64,000 nt of DNA from an uncultured Phycisphaerales bacterium (lineage in GTDB: Bacteria; Planctomycetota; Phycisphaerae; Phycisphaerales; SM1A02). The position numbers and the translations under genes were made by a program. This document shows positions 9,292-19,427 of the stretch, in pieces. The stretch spans positions 1 to 64,000 of the forward strand of contig CASICI010000014.1 of assembly GCA_949373145.1 (NCBI GenBank). The letters run 5' to 3'. Within the stretch, counting starts at the first letter, position 1; every line of letters starts with the position of its first letter. A model generated the notes under the pieces. That model was not told the origin of the DNA. It worked only from the letters and a program-made list of their open reading frames with translations, and searched no databases.

Positions 9292-9435
9292 AAACGCGGA
9301 GAAACGCCCTCCAGAGCGCATAGGCAGGCCTTGCGCTTGAATGAAGGCGATCGGCTCGTTACGATTTTCAAATTCTTCACCAGTCGGACGCTTTCAATGC
9401 GTTCTGGACAGCCGTGTCGATTAAAGTACTGAACT

Positions 9436-9457
9436 CTTCGAATCGAACGATTCGAAG
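9436..9457. promoter_or_regulatory. Perfect palindrome upstream of fusA
   Basis: Ten-base arms CTTCGAATCG and CGATTCGAAG flank a two-base AA centre, about 105 nt before the fusA start, in the otherwise featureless 272-nt gap 9292-9563. A second small hairpin, CCGAA-ACTC-TTCGG, lies near 9492-9505. Being symmetrical in DNA, the palindrome could be a dimeric protein-binding site; it is followed only by a four-T run, so a terminator for the preceding gene is less likely. Confidence 0.45.
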
Positions 9458-9563
9458 CCTTTTGATCTGAAGAACCATCGTGTCGTTCGTGCCGAAACTC
9501 TTCGGACCCGAACAGCTTCTCAAGAATTGACCTTATCACCCCAACGTCGAACAGGATCACGGT

Positions 9564-11678
9564 ATGAGCACCGACCTTACCCGAGTCAGGAACATCGGAA
9601 TCTGCGCCCACATTGATGCGGGCAAGACCACCGTCACGGAACGCATCCTCTATTACACGGGGAAGAGCTACAAGATGGGTGAGGTGCATGAAGGCACCGC
9701 GACCATGGACTTCCTTCAGGAAGAACAGGAACGCGGAATCACCATCCAGTCCGCGGCGACCACATGCCCCTGGACACACAAGGACATCGACTACAAGGTC
9801 AACCTGATCGACACCCCGGGCCACGTCGACTTCACCATCGAAGTCGAACGCTCACTCCGCGTGCTCGACGGCGCGGTCGCGGTCTTCGACGGCAAGGAAG
9901 GCGTTGAAGCGCAGTCCGAAACCGTCTGGCGACAGGCCGACCGATACAACGTCCCCCGACTCTGCTTCGTCAACAAGATGGACAAGATCGGCGCGGACTT
10001 CAACTATTCGTTCAAGACGATCCAGACACGACTGGGTGCGAACCCGATCGCGGTCCAGATCCCCATCGGTGCGGCCGACGAGCTCGAAGGCATCATCGAC
10101 CTTCTCGAAATGCGCGCCTACTACTTCGACGCCGGCGAACTCGGCGCGAAGGTCGAAGAACGAGACATCCCCGACAACATGAAGGAAGAGGCCCAGGAAT
10201 GGCGGCACCTCCTCGTCGAGAAGGCTTCGGAAATCGACGAAGACCTGATGGAGAAGTACATCGAGGACGAATCCACGATCACGGAGGATGAAATCCGTGC
10301 CGCGCTTCGCAAGGGTACGATCGCGATGCTCTGCAATCCTGTCTTCTGCGGCTCGGCACTGAAGAACATCGGTGTTCAGCGCGTCCTCAACGGGGTCATC
10401 GACTATCTCCCCAACCCCTCCGAGGCACCCGCGGTCCACGGCACGGATCCACGAGACAGTGATGCCAAGCTCACTCGTGAAAACAGTGAAGACGCCCCGT
10501 TCTCGGCACTGGTGTTCAAGGTCGTCAACGACACCCACGGCGACCTGACCTACGCACGCGTCTATTCAGGCGTGCTTCCCAGAGGGTCACGCGTTCTCAA
10601 TCCCGGCAACGGTCGCAAGGAGAACGTCTCGCGAATCTTCGAAATGCACGCCAAGGACCGTGAAGCACTTGACCAGGTGGGCGCAGGACAGATCGTCGCA
10701 CTCATCGGCCTCAAGAACTCCTTCACCGGTGACACCATCTGTGACCTTGACAACCCCATCATCCTCGAGCGGATGGACTTCCCGGATCCTGTGATTTCGA
10801 TGTCCATCGAGCCCAACACGGCCGATGACAAGAAGAAGCTCGGCGAAGCACTCACGACGATCCGTCGTGAAGACCCTTCCTTCCGAACCCAGTACAACGA
10901 TGAAACCGGCGAGACCATCATCTCCGGCATGGGTGAACTCCACCTTGAAATCATCAAGAACAAGCTGGTCCGCGACATGAAGGTCGGCGTGCAGGTCGGT
11001 CGACCTCGTGTGTCCTACCGTGAAACGATTCTTGGCAGTGCCAACGACGTCCGCGGTCTCTTCAAGAAGCAGAGTGGTGGCCGAGGCCAGTTCGGCGATG
11101 CCGTCGTCAGCGTCTCCCCGATCACTGCCGCTGAAGCTGAAGAGCAGGAACTGAAGATGAAGGACGGCGTCGTCTTCGTCGATGGAATCAGCGGCGGCGT
11201 GATCCCCCGTGAATTCATCCCTTCGGTTCAGACCGGTGTCAGAAACGCAGCCTCCAGCGGCGTCATCGGCGGCTACCCCGTGATCAACGTCAAGGTCGAA
11301 CTGGTCTTCGGTTCCTACCATGACGTCGACTCGAGCCAGATCGCCTTCGAACAGGCAGGCGCACTCGCCTTCCGACAGGCCTGCACCCAGGCCGGACTCG
11401 GACTCCTCGAGCCCATCATGAAGGTCGAGATCGTGACCCCCGACGAATTCTTCGGAAACGTCTCGGGCGACCTCTCCTCCCGACGTGGCCACATCGTGGA
11501 AAGCGAAATCCGCAACAACGTCCGCGTCATCCAGGCCGAAGTGCCGCTGTCCGAGATGTTCGGATACACCACGGTGCTTCGTTCCATGACCCAGGGCCGT
11601 GCGAACAGCTCGATGGAACCCTGCGAATACCGACTGATGCCGGATCGCCTCAAGGAAGAGGTCCTCGCGAATCAGTGA
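9564..11678 (+). CDS. fusA: Translation elongation factor G
   Basis: GTPase that drives ribosomal translocation and, with RRF, ribosome recycling. The 704-aa product has the complete set: P-loop AHIDAGKTT at 15-23, switch regions with [31 protein letters not shown], then domains II-V including the [11 protein letters not shown] block, [11 protein letters not shown], the domain IV loop with [10 protein letters not shown], and a C-terminal domain ending in LKEEVLANQ. It is not accompanied by rpsL, rpsG or tuf, so it lies outside a classical str operon. It has a 270-nt upstream region with a perfect palindrome and its own strong terminator, consistent with an independent unit. Confidence 0.97.
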   Translation: MSTDLTRVRNIGICAHIDAGKTTVTERILYYTGKSYKMGEVHEGTATMDFLQEEQERGITIQSAATTCPWTHKDIDYKVNLIDTPGHVDFTIEVERSLRVLDGAVAVFDGKEGVEAQSETVWRQADRYNVPRLCFVNKMDKIGADFNYSFKTIQTRLGANPIAVQIPIGAADELEGIIDLLEMRAYYFDAGELGAKVEERDIPDNMKEEAQEWRHLLVEKASEIDEDLMEKYIEDESTITEDEIRAALRKGTIAMLCNPVFCGSALKNIGVQRVLNGVIDYLPNPSEAPAVHGTDPRDSDAKLTRENSEDAPFSALVFKVVNDTHGDLTYARVYSGVLPRGSRVLNPGNGRKENVSRIFEMHAKDREALDQVGAGQIVALIGLKNSFTGDTICDLDNPIILERMDFPDPVISMSIEPNTADDKKKLGEALTTIRREDPSFRTQYNDETGETIISGMGELHLEIIKNKLVRDMKVGVQVGRPRVSYRETILGSANDVRGLFKKQSGGRGQFGDAVVSVSPITAAEAEEQELKMKDGVVFVDGISGGVIPREFIPSVQTGVRNAASSGVIGGYPVINVKVELVFGSYHDVDSSQIAFEQAGALAFRQACTQAGLGLLEPIMKVEIVTPDEFFGNVSGDLSSRRGHIVESEIRNNVRVIQAEVPLSEMFGYTTVLRSMTQGRANSSMEPCEYRLMPDRLKEEVLANQ

Positions 11679-11710
11679 CCCCTGCTCGCGAGCCTGAAAC
11701 ACGACTTTTC

Positions 11711-11739
11711 AACGGCCCCGTTTTCACGGGGCCGTTTTT
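11711..11739 (+). terminator. Rho-independent terminator of fusA
   Basis: Arms AACGGCCCCG (11711-11720) and CGGGGCCGTT (11727-11736) form a 10-bp GC-rich stem with a six-base TTTTCA loop, and a T-run continues to 11739. It begins 33 nt after the fusA stop and only 14 nt before the next start codon. Confidence 0.92.
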
Positions 11740-11752
11740 CTATACTTGAGGC

Positions 11753-13240
11753 ATGATCACTCAGAAACAGGAAATGGAAGACTCTGAAGTCATGTTCGAG
11801 GGTGAATACGCCATCGAACTCGACGGCTGGTTCAGACGGAGATTTCGCAATCTCTGCATAGGCCTTCTGTGCATTCTGACATTCACCTGGGGGTTGGGGA
11901 TCATGGGCATCGTGGCGTCCATGTTTCTCTCGGACCTTCCCTCCGAGGAGCTCTCATCAGACATTCCGGGAGCCAGGTTCCTCGTGTACGCAAGTGTGGC
12001 GGGCACGTTCGAATTCACTCTGATCCTCTGGTTCTTCGTGAAGATCCGCCCACGTCTGCAGACTCGCAAACAACTCATCAGTGCAGCCACCAAGATGATG
12101 CGCTACTTGAGCATCTTTGAAATCCTCGCCATGGCGCTTCTTTATCAGAGCGAGATGAGTACCTTGCTGACGACCGGTGTCTGGGAGATCTTTTTCTGGC
12201 ACTTTCTCGCATGCCTGTTCCTGCCCTGGACTGCATGGGAGAGTCTCAAGGCTCTCGGTCCGGCCTACGTGCTGGGCTTTCTGATCATCTCGGGAGATAT
12301 CTGCCTGAACAGCATTGTCATGGGACAGAACATGACAGTGACCACGATGTCTCTTCTGTGGACGACGTTTGTCATGACCGCAATGGTGATCTTCTTCATT
12401 CCCGGAATGCTGATCTGCTGGATGAGACTGAGAAAACACGGCAGACGATTCAAGTTCTCGATGCTCAATAGAAAATATCTGGACTTGCGCCAGGACATGG
12501 CCAATGCGCGCAAGATACATGACGCACTGTTTCCCGGAAAACACGAGGATGCCCAGATCGCATTCGATTTCAGCTACACCCCCTACAGCGAGATCGGTGG
12601 AGACTTCGTCTGGTTCGAACGCAGCGAAGAGAAGGTTCTGATCATGCTTCTCGATGTGACCGGGCACGGACTTCCGGCGGCCATGACCGTCAATCGAATC
12701 CACGGAGAGATCGAACGTCTGAGAAGCGAATATCCGGGGAGCGACCCCCTGGTTCTGATGAACGGACTGGGACGGTACTTCTCACTCACCATGTCGCGAA
12801 ATCAGATCTTCGCCACCGGCATCACCTGCGAACTGGAACTTGAGACTGGAGCTCTGAAGTGGGTCAACGCGGGGCACCCACCCGGTTTCATCATCTCCCG
12901 GAATGGCCGAACGGTCGAACTCGGCACGACCGCGATGATGCTCGGAGCGGGGCTCCCCGACGAATTCGAGGTCGAACAGGAAGAGACCGTCGTGATGAAA
13001 GGTGACCTCATCGGACTCTACACCGACGGTGTGACCGAAGCCCGTTCCAGCAAGGGCGAGCTTCTGGGCCTCAAGCGCATGCGTCGATTGGCCAACGACT
13101 CCAACGTGAAGGACGACTGGGTGGAGAAGATTTCGACATACGCTCAGGAATTCTCCAGAGGATTGATAGACGATGACATCCTGGTCGCATCTCTGAAGTA
13201 CAGGGATGATGCGTCACAAGACATGCCGGAGATGACATGA
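11753..13240 (+). CDS. Membrane-anchored SpoIIE-type PP2C serine/threonine phosphatase
   Basis: A 495-aa signalling phosphatase. A cytoplasmic N-terminus leads into about six membrane helices (roughly residues 34-58, 74-96, 118-135, 143-160, 168-186 and 200-222), a basic linker, and a cytoplasmic PP2C/SpoIIE domain from about 245. Metal-binding acids are visible in GGD at 282-284 and DVTGHG at 301-306, with LYTDGVTEAR and the final DDDILVASLKY completing the family pattern. Such proteins dephosphorylate STAS-type anti-sigma antagonists; one STAS protein lies 50 kb away at 61612, though nothing links them directly. The start is separated from the fusA terminator by a TATACTT-like box. The stop overlaps the ribD start by four bases (ATGA), so ribD is probably cotranscribed. 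Confidence 0.9.
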   Translation: MITQKQEMEDSEVMFEGEYAIELDGWFRRRFRNLCIGLLCILTFTWGLGIMGIVASMFLSDLPSEELSSDIPGARFLVYASVAGTFEFTLILWFFVKIRPRLQTRKQLISAATKMMRYLSIFEILAMALLYQSEMSTLLTTGVWEIFFWHFLACLFLPWTAWESLKALGPAYVLGFLIISGDICLNSIVMGQNMTVTTMSLLWTTFVMTAMVIFFIPGMLICWMRLRKHGRRFKFSMLNRKYLDLRQDMANARKIHDALFPGKHEDAQIAFDFSYTPYSEIGGDFVWFERSEEKVLIMLLDVTGHGLPAAMTVNRIHGEIERLRSEYPGSDPLVLMNGLGRYFSLTMSRNQIFATGITCELELETGALKWVNAGHPPGFIISRNGRTVELGTTAMMLGAGLPDEFEVEQEETVVMKGDLIGLYTDGVTEARSSKGELLGLKRMRRLANDSNVKDDWVEKISTYAQEFSRGLIDDDILVASLKYRDDASQDMPEMT

Positions 13241-14358
13241 CTTCACCGACGAAGGACACCAGCAGGCTTCTCGACCTGGCGGCAAGGATCGCACTACGCG
13301 GCCATGGGAATGTCGAACCGAACCCCATGGTGGGTTGCGTCGTCACCGATGCCGATGGGACGATCGTCTCGGAGGGCCACCACCGAAGATGTGGTGGGGC
13401 TCATGCCGAAGCGATCGCACTTCGGAAAGCGGGCGACAAGGCCGCCGGCGGCCACCTCTACGTCACGCTGGAGCCCTGTCATCACACGGGACGCACCGGA
13501 CCATGCAGTGAAGCCATCATCGCCGCAGGAATCACTCGCGTGATCTATGCACATAGAGATCCGAACGAGATCGCTGGAGGTGGCGCGGGACATCTGCGAG
13601 CAGCCGGTATTGATGTCGAGTACCAAAGTACGAGAAAGACCGTTCTGCTCAACGCACCTCATGAACACCGTTGCAGAACCAGACGACCGTGGGTGATCGT
13701 GAAGTGGGCACAGACTCTCGATGGCATGATCGCGACGGCATCGGGAGATTCGAAATGGATCTCATCGGAGCGCTCGAGACGTCTGGTTCATCGTGAACGA
13801 GGACGCGTGGACGCGATTCTCACCGGCCTTGGAACGGTCATCGCGGACGATCCCCGCCTGACACCAAGAACGCTCAGGCAGCCAAGACGCGTGCCGGCAC
13901 GCGTGGTCATCGATGACCAGCTTGAGATCTCGCTGGACACCCAGCTGGTGAAGACCGCAGATGAGTTCAAGACCGTCATCTGCTGTAATGCAGGCAAGTT
14001 CACGAGCGACAAGGCGAAGAGATTGCAACAGGCGGGCGTTCATCTCATCTCACTGGGTGAACAAGGCACCATCGCAGCCTCCCTGGCCACGGGATTCGAA
14101 GCACACGGATGGTCGAACGTTCTGGTCGAAGCAGGTGGCGGTCTCGTCGGCCGACTTGTCGGCGAAGATCTCGTGAATGAGGTGCTCACCATGATCGCCC
14201 CCACGCTTCTGGGGGATCCGACGGGAGTGATGCCCTTTCGCGGCCGAACCACTCAACGGATTTCGGATGGACTCACACTCGACCCAGTCGATCTGCGAGT
14301 TCGTGATTCCGAATTCATGGGGTGGTACCGGACACCGGGCGTCGTCAGGGAACGATGA
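13237..14358 (+). CDS. ribD: Riboflavin biosynthesis protein RibD (deaminase/reductase)
   Basis: Bifunctional enzyme for steps two and three of riboflavin synthesis: deamination of the pyrimidine product of GTP cyclohydrolase II, then NADPH reduction of its ribosyl group. The N-terminal cytidine-deaminase-like domain has the zinc ligands HAE (56-58) and EPCHHTGRTGPC (79-90); the C-terminal reductase (about 155-365) contains VKWAQTLDGMIAT, GDSKWISSERSRR, a DAILTGLGTVIADDPRLT block and LVEAGGGLVGRL. Length is 373 aa. It is translationally coupled to the upstream phosphatase gene by an ATGA overlap, an unusual partner. Its last 14 nt overlap the end of the convergent DUF4340 gene. No other rib gene is in the window. 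Confidence 0.96.
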   Translation: MTSPTKDTSRLLDLAARIALRGHGNVEPNPMVGCVVTDADGTIVSEGHHRRCGGAHAEAIALRKAGDKAAGGHLYVTLEPCHHTGRTGPCSEAIIAAGITRVIYAHRDPNEIAGGGAGHLRAAGIDVEYQSTRKTVLLNAPHEHRCRTRRPWVIVKWAQTLDGMIATASGDSKWISSERSRRLVHRERGRVDAILTGLGTVIADDPRLTPRTLRQPRRVPARVVIDDQLEISLDTQLVKTADEFKTVICCNAGKFTSDKAKRLQQAGVHLISLGEQGTIAASLATGFEAHGWSNVLVEAGGGLVGRLVGEDLVNEVLTMIAPTLLGDPTGVMPFRGRTTQRISDGLTLDPVDLRVRDSEFMGWYRTPGVVRER

Positions 14359-15691
14359 CACCGAAATCCTGTGGCCGAAGTGCTGGCTGAAGACTTGCAG
14401 GGAAGATTCTCAACACCCCGTCGCCATTCTCAAGCGCCCAACGTCCATCGTTGGGATCACGGATGACACGAACCGTGTCGAGCGGCAGACCATCGAGGCC
14501 GAAGAGGATCACCACCGCATATTCGAGTTCGGACGGGTAGTCGAGAAACTCGATTTCAGACGCTCGTGCCGAAGTCAGTTGCCCGAGGAGGCTCTCGACC
14601 GCCTGGCGTGGCACGTCGACCGAACCGCGTTCATCGTCGGTGAATTCGAGGGTCCAACGATCGAAATCGCGGCTCAGGGTGAAATCGGACACGTCCGTGG
14701 GACGGACTTCAAGACTGCCCACATCGGCTCTGACCACAGCGGTGCCGGTGGGATCCACGAAAAGCGCCGCCGAGGGAACGAGAGACTTCTGGGCTTCTTC
14801 ATCGAGTCGGAGGATCGTGGGACTTCCCTCGACGAGGCCATATCGCTCGCTGGATCCGACTCCGATCGGATCTCCGATCAGAACCGAGCGACTCGTGCCG
14901 TCACGCTGGGTGAGGCGGACCACGGCGATGGGAGGCTCGAGACCGAACGGCTCGAGTGACCGGGGTTGATCGAAGAGATACCCCTGAGTGGATGCACGCG
15001 AGACGTCGGACAACCATTCCGAGATCGCACCGGCATCGCCACGGGCGACCACCGGTTGGGTGAGTCTCCAGCCATCGAGGCCGCTTTCGAGCCGAACGGA
15101 GGCCTCACCGACCATGATCTCGATCTCGCGCGTCTCGACACCGGCGGTGGGAAGCAGCGAACGGTCACGCCAGAGACGAGAATCCATGTCGAGCAGACGT
15201 TCGTGCAGAGTGGACTCCACCAGCCAGGCCACCGGCTCGCCTTCCAGTCGTGCCCAGGCTCGTCCGGCAAGCGTTCTGTTTCCAAGGACGAGCACTCGCG
15301 TGTCATCGCCCCACCGCCAGGTCACACGAACGGCAGGGTCATCGAATCCAAGACGGGCCGCCTGCGCACGACCAGCGTCGTCATTGCCGATCTCGACGAA
15401 ATCACTGGCTCTCAATGAAGAGGCCACCACCGCGATCTGACGAGCACTGAAGGCTTCCACTCCGACGGAAAATGGCTCGATCTGTTTCCATGTGATGCCG
15501 TCACGCACGAAGCCGAGCGTGCGTCCGCCACCGTACTCGAGGGTGATCTCTTCAACCTGATCCTGAGGCACACCGTCCACCATCATCAGACGGTCGGTGA
15601 CGAGTACTGCGGTGCCATCCACCCGCAGCATCCACCAGATGAAGAGCGAGAGGAAGGCAAGGCACCAGATGCCTGCAAGTCGTTTCATCAC
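14345..15691 (-). CDS. DUF4340 domain protein, partner of the GldA/GldFG-like transporter
   Basis: A 448-aa protein with an N-terminal membrane anchor (residues 4-21, LAGIWCLAFLSLFIWWML) and a long extracytoplasmic beta-rich part typical of DUF4340 (repeated blocks such as RVLVLGNRTLAGRAWARLEG, SRSVLIGDPIGVGSSERYG and PEDVSDFTLSRD-like strands). DUF4340 proteins usually sit immediately downstream of GldG-like subunits, as here: the start overlaps the stop of the GldFG fusion by four bases, and the three genes form one operon. The role is probably to act with the ABC system in an envelope process; the actual substrate or function is unknown. Two ATGs in tandem open the frame. Confidence 0.82.
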   Translation of the reverse strand: MMKRLAGIWCLAFLSLFIWWMLRVDGTAVLVTDRLMMVDGVPQDQVEEITLEYGGGRTLGFVRDGITWKQIEPFSVGVEAFSARQIAVVASSLRASDFVEIGNDDAGRAQAARLGFDDPAVRVTWRWGDDTRVLVLGNRTLAGRAWARLEGEPVAWLVESTLHERLLDMDSRLWRDRSLLPTAGVETREIEIMVGEASVRLESGLDGWRLTQPVVARGDAGAISEWLSDVSRASTQGYLFDQPRSLEPFGLEPPIAVVRLTQRDGTSRSVLIGDPIGVGSSERYGLVEGSPTILRLDEEAQKSLVPSAALFVDPTGTAVVRADVGSLEVRPTDVSDFTLSRDFDRWTLEFTDDERGSVDVPRQAVESLLGQLTSARASEIEFLDYPSELEYAVVILFGLDGLPLDTVRVIRDPNDGRWALENGDGVLRIFPASLQPALRPQDFGVIVP

Positions 15692-18462
15692 GCACGCCTC
15701 CTCGAGAAGATGATCAGACCGCCGAGACCGAGGACCACCAGAGGAAGCACGACGATCAGGAGACCACCCCAGAGTCGACGCATGGTTTCAGAGAGCCCGG
15801 TGAGACGACTGAATTCACTGACGCCCCCACTCTGCGGGACAAGTTCATCAAGCCCCGAAAGCCAGGCGGTGGACGTGAGGAGAAGCGAACGGTTCCCGGG
15901 AGCCTCGAGGACACGTCGGTCTCCACCCATGGAACGCGAGAGATCCGCCACGGTGCTCAACAACCACCCGGAGCCACCGACGACCAGGACACGCTGACGC
16001 CCCTGACCTTCGATCATGCGTTCGACGGCGACGACCACCGGGAGTGGTTCATCGAAAAGACCTTCCTCGGGAATCACCTGCCGACTTTCGACACGATCCA
16101 TGCGCCACTCGGATTCAAGCCAGCGGTCCTCATCCGGCTCGATGGCCCAGAGCACTTCTGCCTCGGAATCGGCGTCGATTTCGAGCGCCACGGGCTGAAG
16201 AATGACCAGCGCCTGGTCTCCGACGGCATCGCTGACGGGATGGGAGGCCGATTCGAGAGGCTGGGGAAGACGAACCCATTGTCTGAATTCGAAGGTGCCC
16301 TCATCAACGGGAATTCGTTCCAGCACCAGACGATCGGTGGCACCGCGGACGCCGAGCGTCGCCACCAGCGTCGCCCAGGGATCTTCTTTACCAAGGACGG
16401 GAAGGATGCTGCGCCCCAGGGAGAGAAGCACTGGCTCTCCGGAGTCCAGCAGCTCTCGGGAGATGTCGAGCAGTGCGCTTTCCTGTTTGGAGAATTCGAG
16501 ACCGGCTCGTTTGAGGGGAGGAAGAATCAACCAGACCGGCCGTGTTCCTTCGGCCGCGATCGGTCGTTCACCGCTGGTGACGTTCCATTCTTGAACCTCG
16601 TAGCGAGCGGCACGAAGTGCATCGGCAAGCGCGTAGAAGTCACCGCCATCAGAAGAAGAGGACAGCATTCGACGCTCTTCACCATGCACCAGGACCACCA
16701 TCGGTCGCTCTGGAAGCAGCAGTGACCGTATGGCACCCGCAAGCACTTCTTCACCTCGGAACCGGCGATCGATTCGAACCGTGCCGTCCGAGGAGTCGAC
16801 GGCATTGCGAGGAAAAAGCTGCCAGGAAGGCACCACGGCGGCACCAAAGCCGGGCCCGGTCACGATGGCGGCCTCTCCGGACTGAATCGCCCGGGATGCC
16901 TCGGACAGCGCCAGCGGAGGCAGGCGCTTCAATCGGTCGGCGACGGATGCCATCGTCTCGGAGACGCTCTGAAATCGTTCGCGTTCGTTGAGTGCGAAAC
17001 GACGAAGGTCCGTCGTGACCGTTGAATCGATCATGTTCATCTGAAGGAAGGCGACGGTGGCCTCGAGCTGCTCGGCCCAGAAGAGACTGGTCGTGAGCAG
17101 AGCGGTTCGAACACCCTCGTGATCGGGAATGGGACGCGCGCCATCGGACTCGAGCCCACGGGTGACGAACAATTCCAGTTCTCCCCCTTCGACTCCGAGT
17201 CGCGTGAGCGCTCGAGCGATCTCACCCAGCTGAACCGCGCCATTGGTGTCGGCGGGAAGCGAGGCAAGCACCTCCCGGAACGCCGGCAACGTCTCGACGG
17301 CGAACAGTCTCAGATCTTCATAGGCCTCGAGAGCCTGGGCGAGCGTGGTTTCGTAAAGCGCGACTTCTTCGGTGTAGGCCGATCGCAATCGAAGAATGAG
17401 TGACTCGAACCGTTCCAGTGATTCAGGATCGAGTGGGTCGATACGACTTGTGACAAGCCCCTCAGATGCCTGATCGAAACGGCGAAGCACCTCGTCGACC
17501 TGGCGCATCACTCCGGCTTCATTTTCATTGGAGACGGCCAGAAGATCGATGGTCCAGGCACCATCCTCGACGGGAAGATCCTCGAGCAATGTGAGGGTGC
17601 TGCGATCAAGTGCGTAGGCGCGGGTCCGGGTGAGATCGAAACTGCGCTGCATGGATGGAAGATCGAAGATCGCGATGACACCGACCACGGCCACGGCCAC
17701 TCCGACCCATTCCAGCCCACCGGTGAAGACGCGTCCTGCCGGAGGTCGGAGTCCCGGACGCCAATCCGCCATGAGACGGGTGAGCCAGAGAAGACCGGCG
17801 GTCGTCGCCACGAAGTACACGAGATTGGACGTATCGAAGAGCCCGATCGCAAAATCCTCGATCCGGCGAGTGGGATCGAGCGCGAAGAAGAGATCAGCCT
17901 GAGCGGACCCCATCACGCCCGGAAGGAGCCGTGAACCGAGCACGACCAGCAGCGAGGTGAAGAGTGCCAGCAGATAGGCGACGAGCTGACTTTCAGTCAA
18001 GGTCGAAGCCAGCATGCCAAGCGCGAGCCAGAGCGCGCCACCAAGAAGCAGGCCCAGCAGGCCACAAGCGATCTCACCCCAATCTGGACGCCCATGAAGT
18101 TCGAGAATCGCCCCGAACAGCACCACCGGTATGCCGAGCAGAAGGAGCTGGCAGATCAGCGCCAGAAATTTCCCCAGCACGACGGTGGTTGGTGTGATTG
18201 GAGCCGACTGAAGAATCTCCCAGGTCCCCTGACGGCGTTCGTCGCTGAACGATTTCATCGAGAGTGCGGGGACCACGAGCAGAAGAATCCAGGCGGAGAT
18301 CTTCAGGACCGGTTGCACGGTGGCGGGGCCCCCGGGAATCAACGAAAGAAGACTGAACACCAGCCCGGAGAGGAAGGTCCCGATCGCCAGCACCGTCCAG
18401 CCAGAAGGTGTGAAGAACGCGGCCCGTATCTCACGGAAGAAGATGGCACGAAGTCCGGTCAT
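15688..18462 (-). CDS. Fused GldF-GldG-like ABC-2 permease and accessory protein
   Basis: A 924-aa fusion. The first 240 residues are an ABC-2 type permease with six hydrophobic helices and the typical opening FFREIRAAFFTPSGWTVLA and DERRQGTWEILQSAPI. After a transmembrane segment at about 250-270 comes a large extracytoplasmic GldG/ABC-type-uncharacterised domain (about 275-880), with VLVHGEERRML and RPVWLILPPLK, and a final C-terminal helix followed by a basic tail (FSRRRA). In Bacteroidetes GldF and GldG are separate proteins required for gliding; here they are one polypeptide. Overlaps both neighbours by four bases, so the ATPase, fusion and DUF4340 protein are made together. Gliding itself cannot be inferred. 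Confidence 0.85.
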   Translation of the reverse strand: MTGLRAIFFREIRAAFFTPSGWTVLAIGTFLSGLVFSLLSLIPGGPATVQPVLKISAWILLLVVPALSMKSFSDERRQGTWEILQSAPITPTTVVLGKFLALICQLLLLGIPVVLFGAILELHGRPDWGEIACGLLGLLLGGALWLALGMLASTLTESQLVAYLLALFTSLLVVLGSRLLPGVMGSAQADLFFALDPTRRIEDFAIGLFDTSNLVYFVATTAGLLWLTRLMADWRPGLRPPAGRVFTGGLEWVGVAVAVVGVIAIFDLPSMQRSFDLTRTRAYALDRSTLTLLEDLPVEDGAWTIDLLAVSNENEAGVMRQVDEVLRRFDQASEGLVTSRIDPLDPESLERFESLILRLRSAYTEEVALYETTLAQALEAYEDLRLFAVETLPAFREVLASLPADTNGAVQLGEIARALTRLGVEGGELELFVTRGLESDGARPIPDHEGVRTALLTTSLFWAEQLEATVAFLQMNMIDSTVTTDLRRFALNERERFQSVSETMASVADRLKRLPPLALSEASRAIQSGEAAIVTGPGFGAAVVPSWQLFPRNAVDSSDGTVRIDRRFRGEEVLAGAIRSLLLPERPMVVLVHGEERRMLSSSSDGGDFYALADALRAARYEVQEWNVTSGERPIAAEGTRPVWLILPPLKRAGLEFSKQESALLDISRELLDSGEPVLLSLGRSILPVLGKEDPWATLVATLGVRGATDRLVLERIPVDEGTFEFRQWVRLPQPLESASHPVSDAVGDQALVILQPVALEIDADSEAEVLWAIEPDEDRWLESEWRMDRVESRQVIPEEGLFDEPLPVVVAVERMIEGQGRQRVLVVGGSGWLLSTVADLSRSMGGDRRVLEAPGNRSLLLTSTAWLSGLDELVPQSGGVSEFSRLTGLSETMRRLWGGLLIVVLPLVVLGLGGLIIFSRRRA

Positions 18463-19427
18463 GCGCCCTCCCCTGAAGAGGCCATCGACCAGTCGCCTTC
18501 GGTCGGACCGGCATGCTGGAGGAAGATCTCTTCGAGAGAGGTGGACGCTTCACGAAGTTCATGCAGGGTGATGGCGTGGCGACCGGCGAGCTCACCGATC
18601 ATTTGAAGTGGAGTGTCGCAACTCGACGCGGATCGAACCTGCAGGACGGTCCCCTGCTGCCCACCGTCGCGCACCACGGAGTCGATCAGGTGTTCATCTC
18701 GGCAGGCAGCCTCGAAGCGCTCGAGATCCTTCTCAGCGACGCGGACGCGAACGAGGGAAGTCCCTCGTCTCATGATGTCCTCACGAGAGCCGGAGGCGAC
18801 CAGACGGCCGGCGGCGATCATCACCAACCAATCACAACTGGAATCAACCTCGGCCATCAGATGACTGGAGAGAAGGACGGTCCGTTCACCGGCCAGATCG
18901 GCCAGGAGACCGCGAAAAGCTCGCTGTTGGACCGGATCCAAACCGACGGTGGGCTCGTCGAGAATGAGCACTGCAGGATCACCGACCAGTGCGGCAGCCA
19001 ATCCCACACGCTGTCGATATCCCCGGCTCAGACTGGAGACCAACCTGCGACGAACATCACCCAGACCGCAGGCATCCACCGTGCTCTTGATCGCGGATTG
19101 AATGGCACTCGAGGGCAGCCCCATGAGTCCGGCACGAAAATTCAGATATTCCTCGACACGGAGTTCGGGGTACAAGGCGGTTGATTCGGGAAGATATCCG
19201 ACCTGGGCACGGACACCTCGGGGGTCGCGGGCGGCATCGACACCTCCCACCAGCAGACGGCCTGAATCCGGAGCGAACAAACCGGCAATCATTCGAATGG
19301 TGGTGCTTTTTCCCGCCCCATTCGGCCCGAGGAAGCCACAGACCGCGCCCTTGGGCACATCGAAGGACAGACCATCAACGGCCCTGAGCGTCCCGTATCT
19401 TCGAGAGAGGTTGGAGGCTTCAATCAT
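18459..19427 (-). CDS. ABC transporter ATP-binding protein (GldA-like)
   Basis: The ATPase of the three-gene transporter. Walker A GPNGAGKST is at residues 34-42, the signature is LSRGYRQRVGLA, in which the usual second Gly of LSGGQ is Arg-Gly, Walker B is VLILDEPTVGLD, and the switch is LSSHLMAEVD. The C-terminal 100 residues resemble the regulatory extension of CcmA/NodI/GldA-type ATPases. I use the ATG at 19427, which begins with the usual MIEASNLSRRYG; in-frame starts upstream at 19457 and a GTG at 19436 are possible. The gene is divergent from the GAF-receiver gene, leaving about 120 nt of possible shared promoter DNA. Confidence 0.92.
   Translation of the reverse strand: MIEASNLSRRYGTLRAVDGLSFDVPKGAVCGFLGPNGAGKSTTIRMIAGLFAPDSGRLLVGGVDAARDPRGVRAQVGYLPESTALYPELRVEEYLNFRAGLMGLPSSAIQSAIKSTVDACGLGDVRRRLVSSLSRGYRQRVGLAAALVGDPAVLILDEPTVGLDPVQQRAFRGLLADLAGERTVLLSSHLMAEVDSSCDWLVMIAAGRLVASGSREDIMRRGTSLVRVRVAEKDLERFEAACRDEHLIDSVVRDGGQQGTVLQVRSASSCDTPLQMIGELAGRHAITLHELREASTSLEEIFLQHAGPTEGDWSMASSGEGA

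Noticed and set aside
8017-9321. Long open frame (434 codons) on the minus strand opposite the RNase HII-like gene and mnmA start
   Set aside because: It lies antisense to two genes with clear motifs, has no family resemblance and is explained by codon bias of the real genes. The same applies to long antisense frames at 10587-11702, 28014-29471, 33041-34081, 51319-52869 and 58664-60124.
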